A DNA stretch of 64,000 nt from DASPPM01 sp052143835 (GCA_052143835.1 JBKQRV010000187.1:9107-73106), one strand, 5' to 3'. Positions 17,898 to 25,875 are shown, numbered from the stretch's first letter. The notes: generated from the sequence alone by a model not told the origin. Numbers and translations: made by a program.

Positions 17898-18083
17898 CCC
17901 TCTCCTCCTTCAGGAGGAGAGGGTCGGGGTGAGGAGGCGCCGGAGCAAGGCGCCACGCATTGAGGGCATTCGAGCCGTCTTCAACACGCCGTTCGGACTC
18001 AGCGCTCCTTGTGTGATCACTTCCGACACCTATCGCCCCAACGACCTCCTCACCCTACCCTCTCCTCCTGAAGGAGGAGAGGG
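17898..18083. repeat. REPIN-like inverted pair of hairpins, copy 1
   Basis: Two near-identical hairpins with 12-base arms (CCCTCTCCTCCT and its complement) lie at 17898-17923 and 18058-18083. Each is flanked on the inner side by GGGTGAGG or its complement, so the two halves are inverted around a spacer of about 130 bases. The element fills the gap between the two MCC subunit genes. It may act as a transcript-stabilising or attenuating structure. Confidence 0.75.
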
Positions 18084-18104
18084 ATTTCTTTGGAAATCGG
18101 TCGG

Positions 18105-19712
18105 CTACATCCGGAACACGCCGAAGCGCGTGCGCTCGACGGGCGCATTCAAGGCGGCGGAGAGGGCCAGACCGAGGACGCGGCGGGTATCCTTGGGATC
18201 GATGACGCCGTCGTCCCACAGCCTCGCACTCGCGTAGTAGGGATGCCCACCCTCCTCGTACTGCGCGCGGATCGGCGCCTTGAAGGCTTCCTCCTCCTCC
18301 TGGGGCCAGCTGCCGCCGCGCGCCTCGATGTTGTCGCGGCGCACGGTCGCGAGCACGCTCGCCGCCTGCTCGCCGCCCATCACCGAGATGCGCGCGTTGG
18401 GCCACATCCAGAGGAAGCGCGGGCCGTAGGCGCGCCCGCACATGGCGTAATTGCCGGCGCCGAAGCTGCCGCCGATGATGACGGTGAACTTCGGCACGCG
18501 CGCGCAGGCGACCGCGGTCACCATCTTGGCGCCGTCCTTGGCGATCCCGCCCGCCTCGTATTTGCGGCCGACCATGAAGCCCGTGATGTTCTGGAGGAAG
18601 ACGAGCGGGACGCCGCGCTGGGCGCAGAGCTCGATGAAGTGCGCCGCCTTGAGTGCCGATTCGGAGAAGAGGATGCCGTTGTTCGCGACGATGCCGACGG
18701 GATAGCCGTAGATGTGCGCGAAGCCGCACACGACGGTCGAGCCATAGAGCTGCTTGAATTCGTCGAGGACGGAGCCGTCCACGAGGCGCGCCACCACCTC
18801 GCGCACGTCGTAGGGCTTGCGCACGTCGCTCGGCACCACGCCGTAGAGCTCGTCCGCGTCGTAAAGCGGCTCGGCCGGCTCGCCGAGCGCGAGCTCGATG
18901 CGCTTCGTGCGGTTGAGATTGGCCACGATCTGCCGCGCGATCGAGAGCGCATGGAGGTCGTTCTGGGCGTAATGGTCGGCCACACCGGAGGTGCGCGCGT
19001 GCACGTCGGCGCCGCCGAGCTCCTCCGCACTCACCACCTCGCCGGTCGCCGCCTTCACGAGCGGCGGTCCGCCGAGGAAGATGGTGCCCTGGTTGCGCAC
19101 GATGATGCTCTCGTCCGACATCGCCGGCACATAGGCCCCGCCCGCGGTGCAGGAGCCCATGACCACGGCGATCTGCGGGATGCCGGCAGCCGACATGGTG
19201 GCCTGGTTGTAGAAGATGCGGCCGAAGTGGTCGCGGTCCGGGAAGACCTCCTCCCAGGTCGGCAGGTTGGCGCCGCCCGAATCGACGAGATAGATGCAGG
19301 GGAGATTGTTCTCGCGCGCGATCTCCTGGGCCCGCACGTGCTTCTTGACCGTGAGCGGGAAGTAGGTGCCGCCCTTGACCGTGGCATCGTTGGCGACGAC
19401 GACGCACTCACTGCCCGAGACGCGGCCGATGCCGGTGATGATGCCCGCGGCCGGGACCTCGCCGCCGTACATGCCGTAAGCCGCGAGCTGGCTCAGCTCG
19501 AGGAAGGGCGAGCCCACGTCGAGAAGCGCGCGGACGCGCTCGCGCGGGAGTAGCTTGCCGCGCGCAAGATGCTTGCGCCGTGGCTCCTCGCCCCCGCCTT
19601 CCTTGATCGCGGCGACCTTGGCGCGCAAGTCGGCGACTGCGGCGCGCATCGCCTCCGCATTGCGGCGGAACTCCTCCGCCTGCGTGTCGAGCGCTGTCTT
19701 CAGCACGGCCAT
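18105..19712 (-). CDS. mccB: 3-Methylcrotonyl-CoA carboxylase, beta (carboxyltransferase) subunit
   Basis: A 535-residue carboxyltransferase that moves CO2 from biotin to methylcrotonyl-CoA. Family blocks include LPRERVRALLDVGSPFLELS, YLVDSGGANLP, GSCTAGGAYVPAMSD and GGSFGAGNYAMCGRAYGPRF. The C-terminal PVERTRFGVFRM is the exact ending seen in the methylcrotonyl rather than the propionyl enzymes. The start ATG at 19712 follows a GAGG; further upstream the frame is open but non-homologous. It is probably the first gene of the mccB-mccA-lyase unit, although a REPIN-like element of about 230 bases separates it from mccA. Confidence 0.95.
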   Translation of the reverse strand: MAVLKTALDTQAEEFRRNAEAMRAAVADLRAKVAAIKEGGGEEPRRKHLARGKLLPRERVRALLDVGSPFLELSQLAAYGMYGGEVPAAGIITGIGRVSGSECVVVANDATVKGGTYFPLTVKKHVRAQEIARENNLPCIYLVDSGGANLPTWEEVFPDRDHFGRIFYNQATMSAAGIPQIAVVMGSCTAGGAYVPAMSDESIIVRNQGTIFLGGPPLVKAATGEVVSAEELGGADVHARTSGVADHYAQNDLHALSIARQIVANLNRTKRIELALGEPAEPLYDADELYGVVPSDVRKPYDVREVVARLVDGSVLDEFKQLYGSTVVCGFAHIYGYPVGIVANNGILFSESALKAAHFIELCAQRGVPLVFLQNITGFMVGRKYEAGGIAKDGAKMVTAVACARVPKFTVIIGGSFGAGNYAMCGRAYGPRFLWMWPNARISVMGGEQAASVLATVRRDNIEARGGSWPQEEEEAFKAPIRAQYEEGGHPYYASARLWDDGVIDPKDTRRVLGLALSAALNAPVERTRFGVFRM

Positions 19713-19862
19713 GCGCACCTCATGCCTCTTGTCGGCAGGCAGCGAAACCCGCCGGGCTCTTATAGCCCAGCCCCCCCCCGCTTGGCACGCGGGGAGATCG
19801 CGAAGCCGCACCCCGGACCCGCAGGCAGGTCCTCGTTGACGCCGCTCGCCTTTTAATGCAAA

Positions 19863-19888
19863 GTAATAAAAGGTAATACTCGGTAATA
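19863..19888 (+). promoter_or_regulatory. Three iterated GTAATA boxes, probable RHH operator
   Basis: GTAATA occurs at 19863, 19873 and 19883, exactly 10 bases apart, in an AT-rich island ending 8 bases before the antitoxin ATG. Ribbon-helix-helix repressors bind short direct repeats spaced by about one helical turn, so autoregulation by the adjacent RHH antitoxin is likely (inference). Confidence 0.6.
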
Positions 19889-19896
19889 GGCCGAAC

Positions 19897-20214
19897 ATGC
19901 CGCGCACGACCGCCCTTCTATCCGTGTCCCTGCCGCCCGCGATGGCGGAGGAGCTCGACCGCGTCCGCCGAAGCGAGCACCGCACGCGCTCCGAGCTCGT
20001 GCGGGAGGCGCTCAGGAAATACATCCGCGAGGCCGATATGGAGCGGGCGCGAGCGCGCGCCGCCGCTCTCTCCGAGGACAGGCCGCATGCGGAGGAGATG
20101 GTGGCGATCGAGGCGGGGAAGCGAGAGCTGCGCGCGGGCATGCACCGCCCTTTCCAACAACTGCGCCACGAGCTTGGCACTTCACCTCGCCCGCCGCGCC
20201 GAAAGAAGCCTTAG
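19897..20214 (+). CDS. Ribbon-helix-helix (CopG-type) antitoxin
   Basis: A 105-residue protein whose N-terminal half is a ribbon-helix-helix domain: the strand LLSVSLPPAMAEELDRV, then RTRSELVREALRKYI. The C-terminal half is charged and, as in RelB/ParD antitoxins, is expected to wrap the toxin. Its 3' end overlaps the toxin frame by about 41 bases, a strong sign of co-translation. The iterated GTAATA boxes directly upstream suggest autoregulation. The longer C-terminus ending PRPPRRKKP is read from DNA that also encodes the toxin, so that tail is constrained by two frames. Confidence 0.85.
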   Translation: MPRTTALLSVSLPPAMAEELDRVRRSEHRTRSELVREALRKYIREADMERARARAAALSEDRPHAEEMVAIEAGKRELRAGMHRPFQQLRHELGTSPRPPRRKKP

Positions 20215-20425
20215 GCGCATCCCCCCTGGCCGCCGCGACCAAATCATGGCGGCGCTCGACGCGATGCAGAAGGACCCTTTGGCGGGCGACGTCGTGAAGC
20301 TCAAGGGCACGGACGCCTTTCGCCGCCGCGTGGGAGACTATCGCATCATATTCACGATCGACTTCGATCATGCGGCCGTCGGCATCATCGACGTCCTGCG
20401 CCGCACGACGACGACCTATCGCTGA
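20174..20425 (+). CDS. RelE/ParE-family toxin
   Basis: Starting from TTG at 20174 the protein is 83 residues, the normal RelE/ParE size. It reads LHLARRAERSLRRIPPGRRD, then GDVVKLKGTDAFRRRVGDYR and IIFTIDFDHAAVGIIDVLRR, matching the RelE fold through the Arg-rich strand and the C-terminal strand pair. A longer frame from 20087 exists, but its extra residues are unlike the family and lie wholly inside the antitoxin. The family cleaves ribosome-bound mRNA (RelE) or poisons gyrase (ParE); sequence alone does not decide. Confidence 0.82.
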   Translation: MALHLARRAERSLRRIPPGRRDQIMAALDAMQKDPLAGDVVKLKGTDAFRRRVGDYRIIFTIDFDHAAVGIIDVLRRTTTTYR

Positions 20426-20652
20426 GCGCGGCGAGATCGATTTCTCCGCGATGGCGCTTCACAAAAACCGTAGCCGAGCGTCTTAGGGACGAGGCCGATG
20501 GGAAGAATTGCCGGAGTGGCTTGGCGGGGTCGGGCTCTGCCCGGCCGGCCGCGGGGGTGGAAGGAGTGCGGTAGCCGCGCTCGAGCCCCCGCTGCTGGCA
20601 GATGACGCACCCGCGTGCGTGGCGGCACCCGGGTGCGGTGCGAGTCCCCGAG

Positions 20653-20967
20653 TTAGGCCGCGGCGTGGCCGGTGCCGCTCTTCGCGGCGCCGCTGCCCCC
20701 GGCCGCGGTGGCGCCGGGCATCACGCCGAATATGCCGAGCACGCCGAGCAGCGTCGCCGCTTGCGCGACGCACGCGAGTCGCTGTTGGGCCTGGACGGCG
20801 TTCTCGTAGAGCAGCCCCGTCGAGTGGGCATAGCTCTGATAGAGCGCCGCCATGGCGAACTCCGGCGCACACACGAGGCCGGCAGCGCAAGCGGGCGTGG
20901 CACCATCCTTGGAGGAGGCCTGCGATGCAGCAGTAGTTTTAACGCCTGAAGTCGATTTATCGGGCAT
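20653..20967 (-). CDS. RebB-like R-body-associated protein (orphan)
   Basis: A 104-residue protein with the RebB-family core at residues 33-66: CAPEFAMAALYQSYAHSTGL, then LYENAVQAQQR. A hydrophobic stretch (ATLLGVLGIFGVM) and a Gly/Ala-rich tail follow. RebB proteins polymerise into R-bodies, coiled protein ribbons first known as the killing trait of Paramecium endosymbionts; bacterial homologues are mostly uncharacterised. The ATG at 20967 follows GGGAG at good spacing. It is a single copy here, with no second reb gene, regulator or secretion gene next to it. GC-rich hairpins (for example the palindrome GCACCCGGGTGC) lie just downstream and could end the transcript. Confidence 0.75.
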   Translation of the reverse strand: MPDKSTSGVKTTAASQASSKDGATPACAAGLVCAPEFAMAALYQSYAHSTGLLYENAVQAQQRLACVAQAATLLGVLGIFGVMPGATAAGGSGAAKSGTGHAAA

Positions 20968-21080
20968 GGAACACTCCCTTGGTTGTGCTGGTGCTGGAAC
21001 GCGCCATACTACCACCACGGGTGCCATGCCGTCTAAACGCACGATTTGAGATAGAAGAATGGCCCGCTCGCGCCCGGCGC

Positions 21081-22217
21081 TCACCCGGCCGCGATCTCGC
21101 GCGCGATCACCATGTGCTGCACGTCGCTCGTGCCCTCGTAGATCTTGGTGACGCGCACGTCGCGATAGATGCGCTCGACCGGGAAGTCCTTGAGGTAGCC
21201 GTAGCCGCCGTGAATCTGGATGGCATCGGAGCACACGCGCTCGGCCATCTCGCTCGCGAACAGCTTGGCCATGGAGGCCTCCTTTAGGCAGCGCTCGCCG
21301 CGCTCGCGCAGCTCGGCCGCGTGGAGGACGAGCTGGCGCGCCGCCTCGATCTCGGTCGCCATCGCCGCCAGGCGGAAGGCGACCGCCTGGTGCCCCATGA
21401 GCGGCTTGCCGAAGCTCGTGCGCTCCTTGGCGTAAGCGAGCGCCGCCTCATAGGCCGCGCGCGCCATGCCGAGGGCCTGGGCGCCGATGCCGATGCGCCC
21501 GCCCTCGAGATTGGCGAGCGCGATGCGGTAGCCCTCGCCTTCCTCGCCGAGCAGGAGGTCGGGCGTGAGCCGGCACTCCGCGAAGACGATCTGGCAGGTG
21601 TCGGAGGCGCGCTGGCCCATCTTCTCCTCCTTGCGCGCCACCTGGTAGCCCGGCGTGTCGGTCGGCACGATGAAGGCGGAAATCCCCTTCTTGCCCTTGG
21701 CGGGATCGGTCACCGCGAAGACGATCGCGACCTTGGCCGTGCTGCCGCTGGTGATGAACTGCTTGGTGCCGTTGAGCACGTACTGGTTGCCCTCGCGGCG
21801 CGCGCGCGTCTTGAGATTGGAGGCATCCGAGCCCGCCTGCGGCTCGGTCAGGCAGAACGCGGCGAGCCACTCCCCGCTCGCCATGCGCGGCAGGAAGCGC
21901 TTCTTCTGCTCCTCCGAGCCGAAGCGGTAGATCGGCATGTAGCCGACCGAGTTGTGCACGCTCATGATGCCGGCGCACGAGCCGTCCCCGGCCGAGATCT
22001 CCTCGAGCGCCAGCGCATAGGCGACCGGACCGGCGGCGGCCCCGCCCCACTCCTCGGGCAAAAGCATGCCCATGAAGCCGAGCCGGCCCATCTCCGCGAT
22101 CGCGTCCGCGGGGAAGCGCGCATCGCGGTCCCACGCCGCCGCATGGGGTGCCAGCTTCTCGCGCGCGAAGGCGCGCGCGGTGTCCCTGACCATCGTCTGC
22201 GCTTCATTGAGCAACAT
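21081..22217 (-). CDS. Acyl-CoA dehydrogenase (short/branched-chain type)
   Basis: A 378-residue flavoprotein that introduces a 2,3-double bond into an acyl-CoA. Family signatures are CLTEPQAGSDASNLKTRA, the QRASDTCQIVFAECRL strand and the C-terminal QIHGGYGYLKDFPVERIYRD. The catalytic base is E361 in KIYEGTSDVQ, placed as in short-chain and butyryl-CoA dehydrogenases, unlike the isovaleryl enzyme encoded at 24.0-25.2 kb. Its substrate may be isobutyryl- or 2-methylbutyryl-CoA given the branched-chain context, but this is not proven. It lies 13 bases downstream of the SDR gene in the same direction. Confidence 0.93.
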   Translation of the reverse strand: MLLNEAQTMVRDTARAFAREKLAPHAAAWDRDARFPADAIAEMGRLGFMGMLLPEEWGGAAAGPVAYALALEEISAGDGSCAGIMSVHNSVGYMPIYRFGSEEQKKRFLPRMASGEWLAAFCLTEPQAGSDASNLKTRARREGNQYVLNGTKQFITSGSTAKVAIVFAVTDPAKGKKGISAFIVPTDTPGYQVARKEEKMGQRASDTCQIVFAECRLTPDLLLGEEGEGYRIALANLEGGRIGIGAQALGMARAAYEAALAYAKERTSFGKPLMGHQAVAFRLAAMATEIEAARQLVLHAAELRERGERCLKEASMAKLFASEMAERVCSDAIQIHGGYGYLKDFPVERIYRDVRVTKIYEGTSDVQHMVIAREIAAG

Positions 22218-22230
22218 GAGCCTCCTCTCC

Positions 22231-22911
22231 CTACCAGGGGATCTCGGCGCCGTCGTAATTGAGGAACCGTCCGTTGTCGGAGGGCTTTAGCCTGGCGATC
22301 ACCCCGCGCATGCCGGCAATGCTGGTCGCGGGGTCGAGGGCACCTCCCGGGCCGCCCATGTCGGTGCGCACCCAGCCGGGATGCAATACCACGCAGGTGA
22401 TGCCGCGTCCCGCGAGCTCGAGGGAGAGCACGCGCACGCCGGCGTTGAGTGCGGCCTTGCTCATGCGGTAGGGATGCCACCCGGCAGCCGCGCGCGCGAT
22501 CGAGCCCAACTGGCTCGAGATGAAGACCATCAGCCGCATCTTGCTCTTCGCCACGTTGTCGGCGAGGGCGGAAGCGATGCGGAGCGGTGCTATCGCATTG
22601 ACACGCAAGACCTCGAGCCACTCCTCGTCGCGGATATCCGCGATCGGCTGCCCGCGCGGACCGGGGACACCGGCGTTATTGAGCAGCACGTCGATCGGCT
22701 CGCCGGCAAGGGCCGCCTGCAACAGGGCGATCTCCTTGGCGTCGCGCACGTCGAGGCGATGTGTGATCACCTCGCCGGCGAGCTTCTTGAGTGCTGTCGC
22801 CTTCTCCGGCTGCCGCGCACAGGCGTGCACGCGCCAGCCGTCGGCCGCGCATTGGCGGGCGAACTCGAGGCCGAGGCCGCGTCCTGCACCGGTGATGAGC
22901 ACTGTTGCCAC
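22231..22911 (-). CDS. Short-chain dehydrogenase/reductase
   Basis: A 226-residue Rossmann-fold oxidoreductase with cofactor motif TGAGRGLG at the N-terminus, NNAG in the middle and the active-site YRMSK. The start is GTG at 22911 (ATVLITGAG follows), supported by AGGAGG upstream. The LNAGVRVLSLELAGRGI block resembles C-factor/carbonyl reductase-like SDRs that often lack a defined substrate. It lies between the DUF1989 gene and the acyl-CoA dehydrogenase, with gaps of 14 and 13 bases, so the three are likely cotranscribed. Confidence 0.88.
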   Translation of the reverse strand: MATVLITGAGRGLGLEFARQCAADGWRVHACARQPEKATALKKLAGEVITHRLDVRDAKEIALLQAALAGEPIDVLLNNAGVPGPRGQPIADIRDEEWLEVLRVNAIAPLRIASALADNVAKSKMRLMVFISSQLGSIARAAAGWHPYRMSKAALNAGVRVLSLELAGRGITCVVLHPGWVRTDMGGPGGALDPATSIAGMRGVIARLKPSDNGRFLNYDGAEIPW

Positions 22912-22925
22912 GAGGGGGCGTCCTC

Positions 22926-23537
22926 CTACGGGAGAATCTGGAACTGGGCGTCCATCGGCGTGCAGGCGAGGCCGTTGATCGGCACGATGTCCTGCGGGCA
23001 GGCCGAGAAGGCGACGACGCAATCCATCTCGGCGCGCAAGGTCACGTAGTCGCCGGGCTTGGAGACCGCGGGCTCGAAGCTCAGGCTGCCGTCGGCCGCG
23101 ACCGGGATGTTCATGAAAAGATTGAGCGGGCTCGGGGTCTCGGGGGGCGCCATGCCGAGCTCGCCGAGTGCTGCCGCGAGGTTGTCCGTGCAGCTGTCGT
23201 GATGGCCCTTGCAGCCGAGCTGCTCATAGCGGTAGCGGTCGCAGGCCGCGAGCACCGTGTCATGGATGCCCGGCGAGGTGTCCTCGACGAGGGTGAGGAT
23301 GGGGCGGCGCCGGTTGGTGACGAGGCTGTCGCCACGCTTGGGAAAGAGCTTCAGGAGATGGGTGCGCGTGTGCTCCATCGACATGAACTCGCGCGGGTCG
23401 CGCATGCCGAAGGCCCAGGTATCGACGACCTGGCTGCCGTGGATGTTGATGACGCGCACGCTTTGGCCCTTGCGCACGATCGCGGCCTTGCCCTTGCGTG
23501 CCGGAATGGTGACGCGCTCGCCTTCCGCCATGATCAT
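22926..23537 (-). CDS. DUF1989 / urea carboxylase-associated family protein
   Basis: A 203-residue protein matching the family found beside urea carboxylase genes: VRVINIHGSQVVDTWAFG, EHTRTHL, GDSLVTNRRRPIL, CDRYRYEQLGCKGHHDSC, and PLNLFMNIPV with a cysteine-containing VAFSACPQD. The conserved His and Cys residues suggest metal binding. The family includes guanidine-pathway accessory proteins (inference from known relatives). Neither urea carboxylase nor allophanate hydrolase is in the window. Start is MIMAEG at 23537 or the next Met at 23531. A palindromic repeat lies just upstream. Confidence 0.85.
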   Translation of the reverse strand: MIMAEGERVTIPARKGKAAIVRKGQSVRVINIHGSQVVDTWAFGMRDPREFMSMEHTRTHLLKLFPKRGDSLVTNRRRPILTLVEDTSPGIHDTVLAACDRYRYEQLGCKGHHDSCTDNLAAALGELGMAPPETPSPLNLFMNIPVAADGSLSFEPAVSKPGDYVTLRAEMDCVVAFSACPQDIVPINGLACTPMDAQFQILP

Positions 23538-23584
23538 CCTCCCCAGTCATCTCGTTCTAAGAATCGCGAAATCAGGCAAATCCC

Positions 23585-23688
23585 CGTCATTGCGAGGCGC
23601 CCAAGGGGCGCCGAAGCAATCCAGTGAATTTTTGTCGCGCGGCAGCCTGCCCCGGCGTCCGCCGGGGTTCGCTGCGCTCGCAATGACG
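23585..23688. repeat. Palindromic intergenic repeat (CATTGCGAG family), copy 2
   Basis: It begins CGTCATTGCGAGGCG and ends GCTCGCAATGACG, so the outer 12 bases are exact inverted repeats. The internal GAAGCAATCCA is shared with the copy at 158-286; an inner hairpin is formed by CCCCGGCG and CGCCGGGG. It occupies the spacer between the DUF1989 gene and the DUF3303-like gene. Confidence 0.75.
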
Positions 23689-23734
23689 ACTTCCTCCAGT
23701 CATGGCGAAAGTACGAATCATGACATTGGCCCTC

Positions 23735-24007
23735 TCACAGCAACGCCTCGATCGCCTCGCGGGTCTCGGCCGAGGGCACCACGGGGACGATCTCGAACTC
23801 GATCAGGTCGCCCCAGAACGCCACCCACTGCTGCAGGAGGCGCGCGTCCTCGCATTCCATGAGCTGGAAGCAACGCTCGAAATTGGCCTCGATCCAGCTG
23901 TTGACGTACTTGAGGCCCTCGGGGGCGCCACGCCCTTGCGCGCGAAAGCGGCGATACACCGCCTTGGCATCGCGTCCCTTGAAGCGCTCGATCACCATGA
24001 ACAGCAT
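23735..24007 (-). CDS. DUF3303-like small protein
   Basis: A 90-residue protein reading MLFMVIERFKGRDAKAVYRR at its start and FQLMECEDARLLQQWVAFW further on. This fits the ferredoxin-like DUF3303 family, proteins of unknown function that resemble NIPSNAP/YCII-like small domains. The ATG at 24007 has GAGAGGGG upstream. It follows the isovaleryl-CoA dehydrogenase by 26 bases and is likely the last gene of the thioesterase-dehydrogenase operon. No catalytic motif is evident. Confidence 0.75.
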   Translation of the reverse strand: MLFMVIERFKGRDAKAVYRRFRAQGRGAPEGLKYVNSWIEANFERCFQLMECEDARLLQQWVAFWGDLIEFEIVPVVPSAETREAIEALL

Positions 24008-24033
24008 GGCTCGCCCCTCTCTATTTCGCAGGC

Positions 24034-25206
24034 CTAGGCCGTCTCCTCGAAGAGCTCGCGCCCGATGAGCCAGCGCCGAATCTCGGAGGTGCCGGCGCCG
24101 ATCTCGTAGAGCTTGGCATCGCGCAGGAGCCGTCCCGTGGGAAAGTCGTTGATGTAGCCGTTGCCGCCCAAAAGCTGGATGGCATCGAGCGCCACTTGGG
24201 TCGCCTTCTCGGAGGCGAAGAGGATGGCGCCGGCCGCGTCCTTGCGCGTGGTCTCGCCGCGGTCGCACGCCTTGGCCACGGCATAGACGTAGGCCTTGCA
24301 GGCGTTCATGGTCGTATACATGTCGGCGAGCTTGCCCTGCACGAGTTGGAAGTTGCCGATGGGCTGGCCGAACTGCTGGCGCTCGTGCACGTAGGGCACC
24401 GCCACGTCCAGGCACGCCTGCATGATGCCGCAGGGGCCGGCCGCGAGCACCGCGCGCTCGTAGTCGAGCCCGCTCATCAGCACGTTGACACCCTTGCCGA
24501 GCTCTCCGAGCACGTTCTCGGCCGGAACCTCGCAGTCCTGGAAGACGAGCTCGCCCGTGTCGGAGCCGCGCATGCCGAGCTTGTCGAGCTTCTGCGCCGT
24601 GGAGAAGCCCTTGAAGCCGCGCTCGACGAGGAAGGCCGTGATGCCGCGGGGGCCCGCTTGGGGATCGGTCTTGGCGTAGACCACGATCACGTCGGCGCAA
24701 GGGCCGTTGGTGATCCACATCTTGCTGCCGTTGAAGACATAGCGTTCGCCCTTGCGCTCCGCGCGCAGCCTCATGCCGACGACGTCGGAGCCCGCCCCCG
24801 GCTCGCTCATGGCGAGCGCTCCCACGTGCTCGCCCGAGATCAGCTTCGGCAGATAGCGGCGCTTCTGCTCGGCGTTGCCGTTGCGGCGGATCTGATTGAC
24901 GCAGAGGTTCGAGTGGGCGCCGTAGGAGAGGCCGATCGAGGCGGAGGCGCGGCTGATCTCCTCCATGGCGACGCAATGCTCGAGATAGCCCATGCCGGCG
25001 CCGCCCCACTCCTCCTCGACGGTGACGCCCAAGAGGCCGAGGCGGCCGAGCTCGGGCCAGAGCTCGCGCGGGAAACTGTTGGAGCGATCGATCTCGTCCG
25101 CGCGCGGGGCGATCCTGTCGGAAGCGAAATCGCGCACCGTGGCGCGCAGCATCTCGGCGGTCTCGCCCAAGCCGAAATCGAGGCCCTGCGGCTGGTTTGG
25201 GATCAT
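24034..25206 (-). CDS. liuA: Isovaleryl-CoA dehydrogenase
   Basis: A 390-residue flavoprotein that oxidises isovaleryl-CoA to 3-methylcrotonyl-CoA, the substrate of the carboxylase encoded at 15.8-19.7 kb. The catalytic glutamate is E250 in GLDYERAVLA, the isovaleryl-type location in the middle of the protein. The C-terminal position reads EIGAGTSEIRRWLIGRELF, where other acyl-CoA dehydrogenases have Glu. LSYGAHSNLCVNQI is also typical of this enzyme. It overlaps the thioesterase stop by 4 bases and would be transcribed from the promoter at 25784-25812. Confidence 0.94.
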   Translation of the reverse strand: MIPNQPQGLDFGLGETAEMLRATVRDFASDRIAPRADEIDRSNSFPRELWPELGRLGLLGVTVEEEWGGAGMGYLEHCVAMEEISRASASIGLSYGAHSNLCVNQIRRNGNAEQKRRYLPKLISGEHVGALAMSEPGAGSDVVGMRLRAERKGERYVFNGSKMWITNGPCADVIVVYAKTDPQAGPRGITAFLVERGFKGFSTAQKLDKLGMRGSDTGELVFQDCEVPAENVLGELGKGVNVLMSGLDYERAVLAAGPCGIMQACLDVAVPYVHERQQFGQPIGNFQLVQGKLADMYTTMNACKAYVYAVAKACDRGETTRKDAAGAILFASEKATQVALDAIQLLGGNGYINDFPTGRLLRDAKLYEIGAGTSEIRRWLIGRELFEETA

Positions 25207-25757
25207 GGCTCGGCTCCTCCCGGCGCGTCGTCGCGCGACTCTAGCGGGAACCGCACGCCCTGCGAAGGGCGGGGATCAACGGCCGCCTCTCCCCCGCTCC
25301 CCGCCCGCGGTGCATCGGACCTGCCGGGGAGCGTCATGAGGGTCGAGAGCGACGCCGCAATCTCGACCTCCTTGCCCCCTTTGAGGGCCGCAACCCGCGC
25401 CTCGGCGACGACGAGGGTACGCCCCGGCCGCAGCACGCGCCCGCGCGCGACAAGCGCCTCGCCCTCCGCCGGTGCCAGCAGATTGAGCTTGTACTCGACC
25501 GTGAGCACGCTCGCATCCGCCGGCATCAAGCTGAAGGCGGCGTAGCCGGAGGCGCTGTCCGCGATCATGCCGACGATGCCGCCGTGGATGAAGCCGTGCT
25601 GCTGGGTGAGGTCCTCGCGATAGGCGAGCTCGATCTCGACCTCGCCGGGACGCACCGTGCCGAGCCTGGCGCCGACGAGCGCCATGGCACGCTGCCGCGC
25701 GAAGCTTGCGCGCACGCGCGCCTCGAACGCGGGGTCCAAAGGCTCGAAGCGGGCCAT
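25203..25757 (-). CDS. PaaI-family hot-dog thioesterase
   Basis: A 184-residue acyl-CoA thioesterase-like protein. The core helix motif HGFIHGGIVGMIADSASGYA (with the conserved HGG and Asp) and the following EYKLNLLAP strand match PaaI-type enzymes, which hydrolyse stalled acyl-CoAs. The last about 35 residues (PGRSDAPRAGSGGEAA onward) are low-complexity and not part of the fold; they are read from DNA just before the dehydrogenase gene. The start codon is 26 bases from the -10 element, so it is the first gene of the operon. Confidence 0.85.
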   Translation of the reverse strand: MARFEPLDPAFEARVRASFARQRAMALVGARLGTVRPGEVEIELAYREDLTQQHGFIHGGIVGMIADSASGYAAFSLMPADASVLTVEYKLNLLAPAEGEALVARGRVLRPGRTLVVAEARVAALKGGKEVEIAASLSTLMTLPGRSDAPRAGSGGEAAVDPRPSQGVRFPLESRDDAPGGAEP

Positions 25758-25783
25758 GCTCCCTCATCCAGTAGAGGAGATCG

Positions 25784-25812
25784 AGTTTACTTTACGTTTA
25801 CGTAAACGTCAA
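25784..25812 (-). promoter_or_regulatory. Sigma-70-type promoter containing a LiuR-like operator
   Basis: On the minus strand TTGACG (25812-25807) and TAAACT (25789-25784) are separated by exactly 17 bases. A perfect 16-base palindrome, ACGTTTACGTAAACGT (25794-25809), covers the spacer. MerR-family proteins bind dyads between -35 and -10, and the LiuR-type regulator gene ends about 65 bases away. The promoter drives the thioesterase-isovaleryl-CoA dehydrogenase unit. Confidence 0.75.
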
Positions 25813-25875
25813 CACGGTCGTCTTGCTCTTCGCTCGCTCGTTGAGGACGGGGAGTCGGGCAGATGCGCACACCCT

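Noticed and set aside
19771..19779. Run of nine C in the leader of mccB, a possible phase-variable tract
   Set aside because: It is outside any coding frame and not placed between clear -35 and -10 elements, so there is no evidence of switching.
20505..20640. Stretch beginning GCCGGAGTGGCTTGGCGGGG that looks like a tRNA-Leu/Ser start
   Set aside because: No T-arm (GTTCGA-type) or matching acceptor stem follows, and no anticodon arm can be folded. It is a GC-rich intergenic stretch with hairpins.
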